From the NCBI GenBank assembly GCA_949751835.1, contig CATKHK010000024.1, positions 310,001-374,000 on the forward strand: a stretch of 64,000 nt of DNA, read 5' to 3'. Below are positions 63,067 through 64,000 of the stretch, one piece after another. Source of the stretch: Blepharisma japonicum (Eukaryota; Ciliophora; Heterotrichea; Heterotrichida; Blepharismidae). Position 1 is the first letter of the stretch. Each line of letters starts with the position of its first letter. The notes under the pieces were generated by a model. It had not been told where the DNA came from. It saw nothing but the letters and a program-made list of their open reading frames with translations, and ran no database searches. The translations under genes and the position numbers were made by a program.

Positions 63067-64000
63067 ATGGGAAACCAAGTTCCTTACTCACAGCAGCCAC
63101 AAACGGATGCCCACTCTTTACTTCTCGAACTACCTTCTCTTTCACCTCAAGGCGAGCCCCTTAATTCCTCTCGTCTCTTCAAAAGTATAAAATGTCTCTT
63201 GGAGCAACGAAGCCTAGTCCTTGCCAAAGTATACATAAAACGAGACCCAGAAAACGACGCAGAACTATCAAGATACCAAAATAAAGTCGACTTTCTCTAT
63301 CAGAATATTTTACCTACCTCACATCCCAACATATTGCTGAGCGAAGGCTATGACATGAAAAGGGCAGGAATTTTGGTTAGACAATTCGTTGAGTCAACTT
63401 TACATCAGAAAACAGTCAGACCGCCTAATCTGAATTTAATAGAAAAAAGGTGGATTGCTTTTCAGATGATAAACGCTGTTTTTCAGCTTCACCGTGATGG
63501 GATTTGTCATGGAGATATTAAATCAGACAACTTTTTATTGACAAGTTGGAATTGGGTGTTCCTTTGTGACATCTCATCATATTATAAGCCTACATATTTG
63601 AAAGAAGGAGACTTAACTTCCTATAAATTTTATTTCACAAGCACCAAAAGAGAAAGCTGCTATATGGCACCTGAGCGATTTGTAAAATTGCAGATTCCTG
63701 AAGGGACTTTTACAAAAGAAATGGATATTTTTTCGTTAGGATGCTGCTTGGCTGAACTTTATATGGATGGGAAAAGCTTGTTTTCGTTAACTCAGCTTTT
63801 AGCTTATCAAAGAGGCGAGCTTGACATGGCCAAAATAATAGCTAAAGCTCAAGACACTGAAATAGTTGAATTGCTATCATATATGATTTGCTTAGACCCA
63901 AGCTTAAGAAAATCGGCAGAAAACTGCTTGGAATATTGGAAAGAAAAAATTATTTCTGAAGAAATCTCTGGGTGTATTTATCCAGTCATGTTTCAAATAG
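63067..64000 (+). CDS. VPS15: VPS15 (PIK3R4) regulatory kinase, 5' part
   Basis: The frame is open from ATG 63067 past the right edge, giving 311 residues. It begins MGNQVPYS, with Gly2 for N-myristoylation as in all VPS15 proteins. The kinase domain has GDIKSDNFLLTSWNWVFLCD, followed by SSYYKPTYLKEGD, then Y..T..R.SCYMAPERF. Human PIK3R4 has the same string order ([38 protein letters not shown]). The HGD in place of HRD and CDIS in place of DFG are family traits. HEAT and WD40 parts should lie beyond the window. VPS15 anchors VPS34 to membranes; a UVRAG-like partner is at 13.6 kb. Confidence 0.94.
   Translation, partial: MGNQVPYSQQPQTDAHSLLLELPSLSPQGEPLNSSRLFKSIKCLLEQRSLVLAKVYIKRDPENDAELSRYQNKVDFLYQNILPTSHPNILLSEGYDMKRAGILVRQFVESTLHQKTVRPPNLNLIEKRWIAFQMINAVFQLHRDGICHGDIKSDNFLLTSWNWVFLCDISSYYKPTYLKEGDLTSYKFYFTSTKRESCYMAPERFVKLQIPEGTFTKEMDIFSLGCCLAELYMDGKSLFSLTQLLAYQRGELDMAKIIAKAQDTEIVELLSYMICLDPSLRKSAENCLEYWKEKIISEEISGCIYPVMFQI

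Noticed and set aside
62960-63145. 61-codon minus-strand ORF at the VPS15 start
   Set aside because: It is antisense to the conserved VPS15 N-terminus and has no features of its own.
1-64000. tRNA, rRNA, CRISPR array or telomere repeats
   Set aside because: No box-B-like GGTTCGA motif in a plausible cloverleaf, no regularly spaced direct repeats outside coding DNA, and no CCCTAACA-type runs were seen.

Overview
The window reads as macronuclear (somatic) DNA of a heterotrich ciliate, most likely Blepharisma. Three signs point there. (1) TGA is read as tryptophan throughout: it falls on conserved Trp positions in importin-alpha ARM repeats, SANT and IQ motifs, and an acyl-CoA synthetase TGD motif. 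Every gene ends in TAA or TAG and none in TGA. (2) Ten spliceosomal introns can be placed from reading-frame continuity, and every one is exactly 15 nt, starts GTRR, ends AG and has A at position 10. (3) The DNA is AT-rich and gene-dense, with no bacterial-style operons. No telomeric repeats are seen, so this is an internal piece. The genus is an inference from established knowledge of this code and of these introns.

Layout. 1-2.5 kb: the 5' part of a coiled-coil gene, then an intact pogo/Tigger (DDE_1) transposase ORF. 3-10 kb: a dual FKBP-TPR-cyclophilin immunophilin, two small membrane proteins, an ACSF2-type acyl-CoA synthetase, a cAMP-receptor-like GPCR and a CaMK-like kinase. 10-25 kb: a low-complexity protein with two possible PP1-docking motifs, a TPR/IQ protein, a UVRAG-like protein, a degenerate histidine kinase with an intact receiver, a GST, an ankyrin protein, an interrupted Mis18-like gene, a MORN protein and unknowns. 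25-40 kb: FAM227, an EAF1-like HSA/SANT protein, importin-alpha, DDX27, RPLP1, an HSPA12-like protein, a CHORD-like zinc coiled-coil protein, RPL27A. 40-50 kb, all minus strand: DDB1, a divergent myosin, FCP1 CTD phosphatase, an atypical kinase. 50-57 kb: four sigma-like GSTs interleaved with a DadA-like FAD oxidoreductase, a truncated pseudogene copy of it, a second fragment, and duplicated spacers. 57-64 kb: a two-PHD protein, two SWEET transporters, a BBOF1-like coiled-coil protein, and the 5' part of VPS15.

How genes fit together. Two likely subunits of the VPS34 PI3-kinase complex (UVRAG-like and VPS15) lie here but are unlinked. FCP1, the EAF1-like protein and the PHD protein are nuclear transcription or chromatin proteins. 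GST and FAD-oxidase genes are head-to-head and were duplicated as a block, so they may share a promoter. Spacing is tight: some neighbours are 18-20 nt apart.

No CRISPR array, tRNA, rRNA or complete mobile element with recognisable ends was seen. I found no obviously new multi-gene system. The most notable items are the transposase with a changed third catalytic residue, the uniform 15-nt introns (one of them invisible to ORF finding), the motor-altered myosin, the dual immunophilin, and the decaying GST/oxidase array.
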